In this document: positions 9,201 through 16,456 of the stretch, in pieces
How positions within the stretch are numbered: position 1 is the first letter of the stretch
Layout: every line of letters starts with the position of its first letter
Origin: Oscillospiraceae bacterium
GTDB lineage: Bacteria > Bacillota > Clostridia > Oscillospirales > Oscillospiraceae
NCBI GenBank assembly: GCA_020025395.1
Contig: JAHHSE010000004.1
Span: 1-35,050 of the forward strand
DNA length: 35,050 nt
Reading direction: 5' to 3'
Program-made: the position numbers and the translations under genes
The notes under the pieces: model-generated
Database searches by the model: none
What the model was told of the DNA's origin: nothing
The model's input: only the letters and a program-made list of their open reading frames with translations

Positions 9201-9362
9201 GGAAAAAAGGTCTGTGCAGAAGGGGTGGAAAACCAGGAACAGAACGCCATCATTCAGGATACCGGCTGTGATGTGATCCAGGGCTATTATTACTACCGTC
9301 CCATGGAGCTTCCCGCTCTTTATCAGCTTCTCAGCGAACAGACCGCCCCCTGCGATTCCTGA
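6285..9362 (+). CDS. Multidomain c-di-GMP phosphodiesterase: PAS-GAF-(degenerate GGDEF)-PAS-(degenerate GGDEF)-EAL
   Basis: 1025 residues, without obvious membrane segments. An N-terminal PAS-like domain (about 10-130) is followed by a GAF-like domain (140-290). A GGDEF fold (about 300-450) has GGGAF in place of GGDEF near residue 371. A second PAS-like domain (490-640) leads to another GGDEF-like fold with LEGMRC at the signature position near 673. The EAL domain (about 785-1015) keeps EALLRW, FNVS, AEMTES, DDFGSGYSS, KLDR, AEGVE and QGYYYY, so all usual metal and catalytic residues are present. It therefore probably hydrolyses c-di-GMP, with the GGDEFs serving as sensory or GTP-binding modules (inference). 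The start is uncertain: AAGGAGG is only 2 nt from ATG 6285, and ATG 6303 has a weak GGGGTGG. A PilZ gene follows 42 bp later. Confidence 0.9.
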   Translation: MEQGWIMKSVWELFESLDEAVYVSDPESNELVYMNACLRNLLGYRTHKEYRGKKCYEVLQGYSEPCSFCTNRTLTPSSFVSWVHKNPIVNKRFLIKDTLIEEHGKRYRMEIAIDMDSELHATTHYYPKTEAILNQCLKQLFSTSNPETAVDMMLSYLGKTFHCSRSYVFEIDPSNLLSNTYEWCLEGVLPQKDLLQREPLELIDWWMDAFREHQVVVIEDLEEIRTLHPKTYAFLKPQEISSMAAGPICAEGRLLGFIGVDNPDPETIPILSSLLHIIGYFLVSLLHQRDLLLHLNHLSFHDSLTGVFNQNALLDHCARQTPLASAGAICCDISGLKQVNASMGRLAGDELILQCCQLISRTLDTDRIYRIGGGAFLALFPNCSQSDFQLNLDSLRSQITQGSHYMALGHAWSDTAPLDLNALIDSANQIMYQNKREYYERKGIHRGADCSVPSPAVPDSGRSLFYQFWSSTYHDVEALFQSISAQNTSSYFYFGDMQRDLFYISDNMKQEFGFQSNVVPHLPHVWAKHITSPKFRKLYWQDLRDIIQKKRTVHDLRYQVRTASGKKIWIRCYGFIQWNQDKSLPLFFSGRITHQDNEFVVDPITNFPRVSVAFPRLQELQGSGTVCRVIGFSFNHITEINNTRGRSYADRLLKMIADGITEQLSDKMSFYRLEGMRCIALVDPECQESGADLIQQLRTIIHHCYHTMDLSIHHACSFGILTFPSPSLTLDNFLEHIILLIRIAKHDGSKPYIDNSTTDIRKIRQVSGIALTLNQDVLNGMEHFRIVIQPVVCSRTGKIVGGEALLRWQYEGKDISPAVFIPMLEKGDTIHLVGRWVFEQAVRSCTRLISYIPDFYLTFNVSLRQLTDAHFIDIMKESLEKYHLDGSHLVAEMTESFLDEQPEKLASFVSACRELGLEIALDDFGSGYSSMQMLLRYPCRVIKLDRSLLDEMVDSDQKLQFIRSIVYACHQFGKKVCAEGVENQEQNAIIQDTGCDVIQGYYYYRPMELPALYQLLSEQTAPCDS

Positions 9363-9404
9363 CCGCCGGGGACTGAGTGGGATCCTCCAAATTTTCAAGG
9401 AAAT

Positions 9405-10163
9405 GTGGTGGATAACATGAGCCCTTTTATGGATGCTGTAAAAGGATGGATGGGTGGAAAGAAACCGGAAGAAGACCTCTCCCATCCCTCAACACTGGAC
9501 AAAAAAACCGGAAAGGCCTATCTCGGCTCCCTTTGCAGAGTATTAAACTTTGATAATATCTGCTATTTCGTGGGGCGGATTGAGGGCTATGATCCAGAAT
9601 GCGATGAGATCAAGATCTCCTCCTACCGAGGAGACCAGATTCTTTCCCACGCAGAATACGACGCCCCAATCAAGCTTCAGATTCTCAGCGGGGATCAGGT
9701 GATCCTGTTCTATGCCCATGTAAAACGGCAGTCCAAGGACTTCTGGTGGGTCCATCCCATTAATTTTGTGGAGCGGGAGGATCAGCGGGACGGATTCCGC
9801 CAGGTTCTGAGCGGAACCGCCTATGCGGCCCTTATGGGGCAGGAGGAGAAAAAGGTCCCTTGTCAGCTGGTTGATATCAGCCTGACCGGCATCTGCTTCC
9901 GATGCACACAGGAATTCCATGTATTTGACCAAATTCTTCTCACCCAGGCGGCCCTCTATCCAAAGGCCCCGCATTCCTATACCCTTCCCTGTGTCATTCA
10001 CCGCACCTTCACCAGGGAGAGCGATGCCCAAAAAGTCCTTTCCGCCCATTCCTTTATCTATTATGGCTGCGCTTTCATGAGGCTTTCTCAGGGGGAAAAG
10101 GAAAGCCTCTTCAAGGATATCTTCCTCCTTCAGCAGAGGGAGCGAACCTCTGAAATGGATTGA
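9405..10163 (+). CDS. PilZ-domain c-di-GMP receptor protein (YcgR-like layout)
   Basis: 252 residues from a GTG at 9405 (AAGG nearby); ATG 9417 is an alternative start. The N-terminal half (about 30-120) is a beta-rich domain like the YcgR-N region. It leads into the c-di-GMP-binding RxxxR motif (RDGFR, about 127-131) and the PilZ motif DISLTG near 157-162. PilZ proteins bind c-di-GMP and change partner activity, often for motility, pili or exopolysaccharide; no such target gene is in the window. The gene lies 42 bp after the EAL phosphodiesterase, so the two are probably co-transcribed and act in one signalling circuit (inference). Confidence 0.85.
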   Translation: MVDNMSPFMDAVKGWMGGKKPEEDLSHPSTLDKKTGKAYLGSLCRVLNFDNICYFVGRIEGYDPECDEIKISSYRGDQILSHAEYDAPIKLQILSGDQVILFYAHVKRQSKDFWWVHPINFVEREDQRDGFRQVLSGTAYAALMGQEEKKVPCQLVDISLTGICFRCTQEFHVFDQILLTQAALYPKAPHSYTLPCVIHRTFTRESDAQKVLSAHSFIYYGCAFMRLSQGEKESLFKDIFLLQQRERTSEMD

Positions 10164-10196
10164 CCCGATGAAGAAGCTTCATTTGACCCCGCCCAT

Positions 10197-10248
10197 AAAA
10201 CAGCGCCAGGAGCGTCTCCCAAACGGAGCGTCTCCCGGCGCTGTTTTT
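10197..10248. terminator. Bidirectional terminator between PilZ and FUSC genes
   Basis: AAAACAGCGCC (10197-10207) pairs with GGCGCTGTTTT (10237-10247), giving T runs on both strands. The stem extends through GGAG/CTCC after one mismatch. The loop region holds a 12-bp direct repeat, GGAGCGTCTCCC, at 10209-10220 and 10225-10236. It serves the two convergent genes. Confidence 0.85.
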
Positions 10249-10276
10249 CAGTGGTGAAACAAAGGCAGAAACTCTC

Positions 10277-11344
10277 TTACCCCGTCCTTTTTTCGGTGTT
10301 CTCAAAGTGTCTGTCCACCAGAACCTGATAGAGCCGGACAAAGACGAATCCCAACAGGACCCCCAAAAGGTTATTGAACACTCGGAGCAGGACCGCCCCG
10401 TGGATCCCGTACAGTCCGGCGGCCAGCATCAGGGCGCCGAAGCAGTTGATGGCAGATTTATACCGATAATCGGTGCAGAAGCCCAGGCAAAGCCCGCCCA
10501 GGGGGCCCATCAGGGGATGTAGCTTTGGGGGAAGAAGGAGATAGATCACAAAAAACAGGCCGGACCCTGTCACCACTCCCAGCATCCGATACCAGGAGCG
10601 CTCCTTCACATCGGAGGTATAGGGATAGGAGGAGAGGAGAGATCCGCAGGCAAAGCCCATCCACATAAACCGCTCCAGGTGAAAGAGGCATCCCAGTGAG
10701 AGGGCCAGACTGACCCCCAGGGCCATTCGCAGCTGCCACCGGCATTTTTCCCGGGAGAGGCGGAAGGTCTTCAGCACCTGACGGAATCGGACCCCCCGGT
10801 TCTTCTCCCGATGCTTGCAAAAGAGGATGGTCCCGCACAGAAGATAGCCAAAAAGGGTCATCCAGCACCGTTTCTCAAACATCTCTCCGGTGACCGGATT
10901 CCCGGTGAGGAAAATGTAGGCGAAGCTGTAAAGGCCTCCATTTCCCATCTCCGGCTTTTCACAGGTCATCAGCGAGAGGGCAAAAAAGGCGGCGAAATGG
11001 AGGAGAACGGCAAACAAAGGATGGAGGAGAGAGGCCGCCACCGGGGCCGTCAGCAGAAGGAGGAAGGAGAGGGCCAGTGTCACCATGGAGTCCCCGATGC
11101 AGTATCCAAAATCCACAAAGCGGATCCCCAGCAAGATACAGAACAGCGCCACTGCCATGGCGCTGTTCTCCGCTCCGAACACATTGGACAAGGTGCCGAT
11201 AAAAAGGATGGCAAAGAGAACAATCAGAAGGGAGCGAAGAGCGAGAATCCCCCACAGCTGCCAACGCTCCTTCATGGTCTTGGCCGCCTGAATCTTTGGT
11301 TTTAGCACCGCGGGGTCCAGCTGCAGCGCATCATAAAAACGCAA
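10277..11344 (-). CDS. FUSC-family (aromatic acid exporter-like) membrane protein
   Basis: I chose the TTG at 11344, 6 nt after a near-perfect GGAGGTG, giving 355 residues starting MRFYDALQLD. A TTG at 11371 is open upstream but has only a weak GGAG. The protein has two sets of closely packed hydrophobic segments (about 35-160 and 215-340) separated by a basic loop (KHREKNRGVRFRQVLKTFR), the FUSC/ArAE arrangement. Family members export aromatic acids or other toxic organic anions; the substrate here is unknown. It has its own consensus promoter and is insulated by terminators on both sides. Confidence 0.8.
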   Translation of the reverse strand: MRFYDALQLDPAVLKPKIQAAKTMKERWQLWGILALRSLLIVLFAILFIGTLSNVFGAENSAMAVALFCILLGIRFVDFGYCIGDSMVTLALSFLLLLTAPVAASLLHPLFAVLLHFAAFFALSLMTCEKPEMGNGGLYSFAYIFLTGNPVTGEMFEKRCWMTLFGYLLCGTILFCKHREKNRGVRFRQVLKTFRLSREKCRWQLRMALGVSLALSLGCLFHLERFMWMGFACGSLLSSYPYTSDVKERSWYRMLGVVTGSGLFFVIYLLLPPKLHPLMGPLGGLCLGFCTDYRYKSAINCFGALMLAAGLYGIHGAVLLRVFNNLLGVLLGFVFVRLYQVLVDRHFENTEKRTG

Positions 11345-11466
11345 GGAAAACACCTCCAGCTCGATGTTCAAGAAGTTTGCTCCAATCGCCGGGAGCGTTC
11401 CCCATACAGGCGCTCGGCGGCTCTGCCGTCCTCCCGGCCAAATTCTTACAAAAGGCTATTTATATA

Positions 11467-11495
11467 ATTATAAAGAGGTTCTTCTCTCTTGTCAA
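11467..11495 (-). promoter_or_regulatory. Consensus sigma-A promoter of the FUSC gene
   Basis: On the minus strand TTGACA (11490-11495), a 17-bp spacer and TATAAT (11467-11472) match consensus at every base. The leader to the TTG start is about 115 nt; I see no clear riboswitch in it. Confidence 0.85.
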
Positions 11496-11556
11496 TACAC
11501 CGCTTCCCCCTCCCTTTTACTCTCCGGAAGCTTCCAAATTGACAGGAAACGGAGGA

Positions 11557-11594
11557 AAAAGGGACTGACCCATCTCTGTGCGTCAGTCCCTTTT
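11557..11594 (-). terminator. Terminator of the fatty-acid operon/MarR gene
   Basis: AAAAGGGACTGAC (11557-11569) pairs with GTCAGTCCCTTTT (11582-11594) across a 12-nt loop, directly behind the MarR stop codon. T-rich flanks on both strands make it potentially bidirectional. Confidence 0.85.
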
Positions 11595-11595
11595 C

Positions 11596-12054
11596 TTATT
11601 TTTGAAAGATCACATCGGGGATCTGGACCTCGGGCATCAGCTCCTGGTGAATGATGGTCAGCATCTCCTCCAGCTTCCCGCACTCCTCCGGAGTAAAACG
11701 CTCTGTGATCCGATCCATCACCCGATCCAGATAATTGGTGCTGATATTGTAATATTGGTAGTATTTTTCGGTTGCTTCCAGATGGTATTCCCGCCGATCA
11801 CTCTCGGAGCGCACCTTGTTGAGATAGCCCTTTTTGATGAGACTGTTCACCTTATATGCCGCATTGGGGGAGGAGATGCACATAAAGGTGGCAAACTCAT
11901 TGACGGTAGGCTTCCCCAAGGCCAGAATGGTCTCCATGCTGAAGGTCTCCATGGTTGACAGACTGGCCTCCCGGTTCTGAAACCGCTGAAAAATCTCCTT
12001 GTAGAAATGGAGCTTAAACTTCGTATACACCGTAAAAAAAGAACTTTTCAACAT
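11596..12054 (-). CDS. MarR-family regulator, probable FabT-like repressor of fatty-acid synthesis
   Basis: The ATG at 12054 (GGGCGGGCG upstream) gives 152 residues starting MLKSSFFTVY. The frame extends further upstream, but that part would overlap fabZ and lacks MarR similarity. The winged helix (about 45-100) contains KPTVNEFATFMCISSPNAAY and the wing sequence VRSESDRREYHLEAT with the family DRRE motif. N- and C-terminal helices form the dimerisation region. MarR proteins next to fab genes (FabT in streptococci and enterococci, similar genes in clostridia) repress fatty-acid synthesis; position at the end of a complete fab operon supports that role here (inference). It has its own promoter after fabZ. 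A candidate target is the palindrome at 21197-21219. Confidence 0.85.
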   Translation of the reverse strand: MLKSSFFTVYTKFKLHFYKEIFQRFQNREASLSTMETFSMETILALGKPTVNEFATFMCISSPNAAYKVNSLIKKGYLNKVRSESDRREYHLEATEKYYQYYNISTNYLDRVMDRITERFTPEECGKLEEMLTIIHQELMPEVQIPDVIFQK

Positions 12055-12087
12055 ATCGCCCGCCCACTTTCCTTTGTGTTTATCTTC

Positions 12088-12116
12088 AGTATAGCAACTT
12101 TGTGGGCATTCGGCAA
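12088..12116 (-). promoter_or_regulatory. Internal promoter of the MarR gene
   Basis: On the minus strand TTGCCG (12111-12116), a 17-bp spacer and TATACT (12088-12093) lie in the 65-bp gap after fabZ. GCCCAC/GTGGGC inverted repeats (12062-12067 and 12102-12107) flank the -10. The regulator could be made independently of the operon. Confidence 0.6.
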
Positions 12117-12119
12117 ATA

Positions 12120-12551
12120 TTATTCTTCCGAAACCGCAAAAATCAGCTCCGCGCTGCACACCACCTCTCCCCGGACGGCTGCGGTGCAGGTGCCGATCCC
12201 CACCTTTCCCCGATGCCCGGTCAGCACACACTCCATATCCATCACATCCCCCGGAATCACCTTCCGCTTAAAGCGGGCCTGCTTGATTCCGCCGAAGAGG
12301 GCAATCTTCCCCCGATTCTCCGGGAGAGACAGAATCGCCACCGCCCCCACCTGGGCCAGGGCCTCCAAAATCAGAACCCCCGGCATCACATGCTCCTGGG
12401 GAAAGTGACCGCAAAAAAAAAGCTCATTCACGCTGACGCACTTGATCCCCCTGGCCCACTGACCCGGCTCATAGTCTGAAATCCGATCCACCAGAGCAAA
12501 GGGATAGCGGTGGGGCAGCAGCTCCGCGATCTGATTGGAATTTAACTCCAC
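12120..12551 (-). CDS. fabZ: 3-hydroxyacyl-ACP dehydratase FabZ
   Basis: FabZ removes water from 3-hydroxyacyl-ACP in each elongation cycle. I chose the GTG at 12551, 7 nt after GGGAGG; the ATG at 12566 has no ribosome binding site. The 143 residues match the usual FabZ length. The hot-dog fold active site is visible: HRYPF near the N-terminus, catalytic His49 in GHFP and Glu63 in LILEALAQ. The start overlaps the end of fabF by 10 bp. Confidence 0.95.
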   Translation of the reverse strand: MELNSNQIAELLPHRYPFALVDRISDYEPGQWARGIKCVSVNELFFCGHFPQEHVMPGVLILEALAQVGAVAILSLPENRGKIALFGGIKQARFKRKVIPGDVMDMECVLTGHRGKVGIGTCTAAVRGEVVCSAELIFAVSEE

Positions 12552-13789
12552 TCCGATTCCTCCCATCGTTTCAAAAGAATGCTTGCGTTGTGTCCTCCGA
12601 AGCCCAGAGAGTTGGACATGGCATATTGAATTTCCCTCTCTCTCCCCTGATTGGGCACCACATCCAGATCACAGACAGGGTCCGGGGTCTGATAGTGGAT
12701 GGTGGCGGGCACATATCCGTCCCGCAGGGCCAGGGCCGTAAAGATGGCCTCCACCGCTCCGGCCGCCCCCAGCATATGTCCGGTCATGGACTTGGTAGAG
12801 CTCATCATCAGCCGATAGGCGTGCTCCCCGAAGACGGCCTTCACCGCTTCGGTCTCTCCCGCGTCATTCAGGGGGGTAGAGGTACCGTGGGCGTTGATGT
12901 AGTCCACCTGATCCCCCTTCACCCCGCCATCAGCCAGGGCGATCTCCATGGCCTTGGCCCCGCCTCTGCCCTCGGGGGCCGGGGCTGTCATGTGGTAGGC
13001 GTCACAGGAGGCCCCATAGCCCACCACCTCGGCAACGATGGCGGCCCCCCGGCGGACGGCGTGCTCCAGTTCCTCCAGGACCAGAATCCCCGCTCCCTCT
13101 CCCATGACAAAGCCATTGCGCTCCAGATCAAAGGGGATGGAGGCCCGGTTCGGGTCCTCCGACTGGCTTAGGGCCTTCATGGCGGTAAAGCCTCCCATGG
13201 ACAGGGGGGTAATGCTGGACTCGGTCCCCCCGCAGATCATAACCTCGGCATAGCCGTCCCGAATATAGCGGAAGGCATCTCCCACGGCGTTGCTCCCTCC
13301 GGCACAGGCGGTAACCGGACAGGTACACATCCCCCGAAAGCCGGTGTAAATGGCCACCTGCCCCGCCGCCATATTGCAGATGGCAGTGGGGATATAGAAG
13401 GGGGAAACCTTGTCCCAGCCCCGCTGGGACCCCCGGACATACTCCTCCTCAATGATATTCTGTCCTCCGATCCCGCTGGACACCATCACCCCGCAGCGAT
13501 CCAAATCCAGCCCATCCAAAGGAAGGCCTTGAACGGCCTCCCTGGCGGCAGCCACGGCAAACTGGGTAAAGCGGCCCATCCGTTTGGCCTCCGCCTTGCT
13601 CCAGTGGGCCAGAGGGTCAAAGTCCTTGACCTCCGCCGCCAGCTTCACCTTCCCATTCCCGGCATCGTACCGGGTGATGGGACCGATGCCGCAGGCCCCC
13701 GCCCGAACGCCGTCCCAGCTCTCCGCCACCGTGTTCCCAATGGGGGTGACCGCCCCTAAGCCAGTGATCACAACCCGTCGTTTGCTCAT
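12542..13789 (-). CDS. fabF: 3-oxoacyl-ACP synthase II FabF
   Basis: A 415-residue elongating ketosynthase that condenses acyl-ACP with malonyl-ACP. The thiolase-fold catalytic triad is intact: Cys162 (TACAGGSN), His301 (NAHGTSTPLND) and His338 (KSMTGHMLGA). The C-terminal SLGFGGHNAS is typical of FabF. GGGAGG precedes the ATG, 14 bp after fabG. Confidence 0.97.
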   Translation of the reverse strand: MSKRRVVITGLGAVTPIGNTVAESWDGVRAGACGIGPITRYDAGNGKVKLAAEVKDFDPLAHWSKAEAKRMGRFTQFAVAAAREAVQGLPLDGLDLDRCGVMVSSGIGGQNIIEEEYVRGSQRGWDKVSPFYIPTAICNMAAGQVAIYTGFRGMCTCPVTACAGGSNAVGDAFRYIRDGYAEVMICGGTESSITPLSMGGFTAMKALSQSEDPNRASIPFDLERNGFVMGEGAGILVLEELEHAVRRGAAIVAEVVGYGASCDAYHMTAPAPEGRGGAKAMEIALADGGVKGDQVDYINAHGTSTPLNDAGETEAVKAVFGEHAYRLMMSSTKSMTGHMLGAAGAVEAIFTALALRDGYVPATIHYQTPDPVCDLDVVPNQGREREIQYAMSNSLGFGGHNASILLKRWEESEWS

Positions 13790-13803
13790 CTGTCCTTCCT
13801 CCC

Positions 13804-14547
13804 TTACATGGACATCCCGCCGTCTACCGCCAGCACCTGCCCGGTCACATAGGCGGATTCCTCCCGGGCGAAAAAGGCCACCGCCTGGGCGATCTCCCGG
13901 GCACTGCCCAGCCGCCCCATCGGAATTTCCTTTTTCAGGGCCTCCTTCGTCTGCTCCGGAAGACCTGCCGTCATGTCCGTCTCCACAAAGCCGGGGGCCA
14001 CTGCGTTGACGGTGATTCCCCTGGAGGCCAGCTCTCTGGCCGCCGACTTGGTCATCCCAATGATCCCCGCCTTGCTGGCGGCATAGTTCACCTGACCGGC
14101 ATTCCCCCGAAGACCCACCACCGAGCTTAAGTTGATGATCCGCCCATACCGCTGTCTCATCATGGGCCGGGCCGCCGCCTTCATGCAGAGAAAAGCCCCC
14201 TTCAGATTGGTGTCCACCACCTGGTCAAAGGCCTCCTCCTTCATGGTCATAAGAAGTCCGTCCCTAGTGATTCCGGCATTGTTCACCAGAATGTCGATCC
14301 TTCCAAACTCGGAGAGGGCCTTTGCCATCAGGGCCTGGACCTCCTCCTCCTTTGCCACATCGCACTGCGCCGCCAGAACCCTGGCTCCCAGCCTTTCACA
14401 GGCCTTTGCGGTCTCCTCCGCACCGGACTTTCGGCCCGCATAGCACAGGACAACGCAGGCTTTCTGCCGGGCCAGCTCCAAACAGACTGCCCGGCCGATT
14501 CCACGGCTTCCCCCGGTGACCACCGCCACCCTTTCCGCCAAACTCAT
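13804..14547 (-). CDS. fabG: 3-oxoacyl-ACP reductase FabG
   Basis: A 247-residue short-chain dehydrogenase that reduces 3-oxoacyl-ACP with NADPH. TGGSRGIGRA (11-20) is the nucleotide-binding motif, NNAG is present near 89, and the catalytic Ser142, Tyr155 and Lys159 are in place. The end SAYVTGQVLAVDGGMSM is characteristic. The ATG (AAAGGAGGG upstream) overlaps fabD by ATGA. Confidence 0.97.
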   Translation of the reverse strand: MSLAERVAVVTGGSRGIGRAVCLELARQKACVVLCYAGRKSGAEETAKACERLGARVLAAQCDVAKEEEVQALMAKALSEFGRIDILVNNAGITRDGLLMTMKEEAFDQVVDTNLKGAFLCMKAAARPMMRQRYGRIINLSSVVGLRGNAGQVNYAASKAGIIGMTKSAARELASRGITVNAVAPGFVETDMTAGLPEQTKEALKKEIPMGRLGSAREIAQAVAFFAREESAYVTGQVLAVDGGMSM

Positions 14548-15491
14548 TTTGAACCCTCCTTTACCAGCTGTCCCAGATGATCTGACAGTTTTTCCACATC
14601 CTCAACGGTCTCCACCCCAAAAACGGGCATCTCAGGGACCGTCTTTCTGGCAAACCCGCTGAGAACCTTTCCGGGACCTATCTCAATCAGGGCATCCAGT
14701 CCCATCTCCCCCATTTTCCGAAGGGAATCCTCCATATACACACTGCTCTGCACCTGGCGGACCAGAAGCTTTGGGATTTGAGCCTCCCGGTCACACACAT
14801 CCCCCAGACAGTTGAAGACCACAGGGATGGTCATAGGGTGAAAGGTGATGTGAGAAAACCGCTCTTCCAAGGCCTCCCCCGCTTTTTTCATCAGGGGGGT
14901 GTGGAAGGGGCCGCTCACCTTGAGGGGCATACACCGTTTGGCTCCCAGCTCCCTGGACAGGCGGGCCGCCTCCTCCACCGCCCTCTTCTCGCCTCCGATC
15001 ACCAGCTGACCGGGACAGTTATAGTTGGCGATCACCACGACTCCATGGGCGGAGGCCTCCTCACAGGCCCTTTGCAGCTTCTCCCGGTCCAGGCCCAGCA
15101 CAGCCGACATGGCGCCCTCCACACCGGCTCCCGCCTCCTCCATCACCGCCCCCCGGAAGGCGGCCAGCTCAATGGCGGTCTTGCCCTCCAGCACTCCGGC
15201 GGCATACAGGGCGGAATACTCTCCCAGGGACAGTCCCGCCGCCACGGAGGGGAGGATTCCCTTCTCCTTCAGCACCTGGGTCATGCCCACCGCAAACCCC
15301 ACCATACAGGGCTGGGTATACCGGGTCTGATTCAGTTTCCCTTCCGGCCCGGAAAAGCACAGGGTCTTCCAGTCAAATCCAGGCTCCGCCTGGTCCACTC
15401 CCTGCCGAAAGGCGGGATACGCCTCATAGAGATCGGCTCCCATGCCCACCTTCTGGCTCCCCTGTCCCGCATATAAAAAACCCAGCTTCAT
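14544..15491 (-). CDS. fabD: Malonyl-CoA:ACP transacylase FabD
   Basis: 315 residues; transfers malonyl from CoA to ACP. The N-terminal AGQGSQKVGMG forms the oxyanion region, the active serine is Ser88 in GLSLGEYSAL and the partner His197 lies in GPFHTPLM. It overlaps both fabK upstream and fabG downstream by ATGA, so translation is probably coupled across the three genes. Confidence 0.97.
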   Translation of the reverse strand: MKLGFLYAGQGSQKVGMGADLYEAYPAFRQGVDQAEPGFDWKTLCFSGPEGKLNQTRYTQPCMVGFAVGMTQVLKEKGILPSVAAGLSLGEYSALYAAGVLEGKTAIELAAFRGAVMEEAGAGVEGAMSAVLGLDREKLQRACEEASAHGVVVIANYNCPGQLVIGGEKRAVEEAARLSRELGAKRCMPLKVSGPFHTPLMKKAGEALEERFSHITFHPMTIPVVFNCLGDVCDREAQIPKLLVRQVQSSVYMEDSLRKMGEMGLDALIEIGPGKVLSGFARKTVPEMPVFGVETVEDVEKLSDHLGQLVKEGSK

Positions 15492-16456
15492 GAGGCTCCC
15501 TCTCCTCTCGTCCTCTCGCTCTCCTGCCAGCTTTGACAGGTCTCTTGCAGCACCTTCTGTCCGCCGAAAGAAAGCTCCTCCAAAATCTCTCTCACCGGGC
15601 GGATCCGGCGGAGCATCCCGGCCACCTGGCCGGTCATCACACTGCCGGTCACGATATCTCCCCCAATCGCCCGGCGAAGCCCTCCCAGGGTGACCTTTTC
15701 CAGCTCCTCCAGGGAGGCCCCCTCCTTCTCCAGTCGGAGATATTCTCGGGCCATGCGATTTTTCAGCACCCGAACCGGGGCGCCCGCACTCCGTCCGGTG
15801 ACGATGGTATCGCTGTCCTTGGCCTCCAGCAGGGCCTTTTTGTAGTTTTCATGAATGGGACACTCCCGGCTGACCAGCAGGCAGGTTCCCACCTGCACCC
15901 CGCAGGCCCCCAGGGCCAGGGCGGCGGCGGCCTGCCTTCCGTCGGCGATTCCCCCGGCCGCAAACACGGGGACCTCCACCGCGTCCACCATCTGGGGAAC
16001 CAGGGCCATGGTGGTCATCTCGCCCACATGGCCTCCCGATTCGGTCCCCTCGGCAATGACGGCATCCACCCCCTTTTGCAGGAGCCGGCGGGCCAGAACG
16101 GTGGCCGCCACCACCGGAATCACCTTGATCCCATGCTCCTTCCAGGCGGGGATATACTTTCCGGGATTTCCCGCCCCTGTGGTGACCACCGGGACTTTCT
16201 CCTCCATCAGAACCTGGGCCAGCGCATCCGCACAGGGATTCATCAGCATCAGATTGACCCCAAAGGGCTTTTGGGAGAGGGCGCGGAAGATGTGGATCTG
16301 CTCCCGCAGCTCCTGGGCGGAACGCATCCCCCCGGTGGCAATGACCCCAAGGGCGCCGGCATTGGAGCAGGCCGCGGCAAATTCTCCCGTGGCAATGTTG
16401 GCCATCCCCCCCTGAATAATGGGAAACTCAGTTCCCAACAGCTCATTTCCTCTCAT
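15488..16456 (-). CDS. fabK: FMN-dependent enoyl-ACP reductase FabK
   Basis: The ATG at 16456 lies 9 nt after AAGGAG, giving 322 residues; ATGs at 16462 and 16477 are less well placed. The TIM-barrel opens with FPIIQGGMANIAT, the FMN-site motif, and carries GTESGGHVGE with His143 at the FabK catalytic position. FabK performs the last reduction of each cycle and is insensitive to triclosan in known cases. Related nitronate monooxygenases share the fold, but position between fabH and fabD makes FabK the clear choice. No fabI or fabL is in the operon. Confidence 0.95.
   Translation of the reverse strand: MRGNELLGTEFPIIQGGMANIATGEFAAACSNAGALGVIATGGMRSAQELREQIHIFRALSQKPFGVNLMLMNPCADALAQVLMEEKVPVVTTGAGNPGKYIPAWKEHGIKVIPVVAATVLARRLLQKGVDAVIAEGTESGGHVGEMTTMALVPQMVDAVEVPVFAAGGIADGRQAAAALALGACGVQVGTCLLVSRECPIHENYKKALLEAKDSDTIVTGRSAGAPVRVLKNRMAREYLRLEKEGASLEELEKVTLGGLRRAIGGDIVTGSVMTGQVAGMLRRIRPVREILEELSFGGQKVLQETCQSWQESERTRGEGAS

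Noticed and set aside
10209..10236. Twelve-bp direct repeat resembling a small CRISPR-like array
   Set aside because: Only two copies separated by 4 bp, inside the loop of a strong terminator between convergent genes.
11463..11472. TATAATTATA palindrome as an operator for the FUSC gene
   Set aside because: It is simply the -10 box and adjoining AT-rich bases; the symmetry is short and expected by chance.
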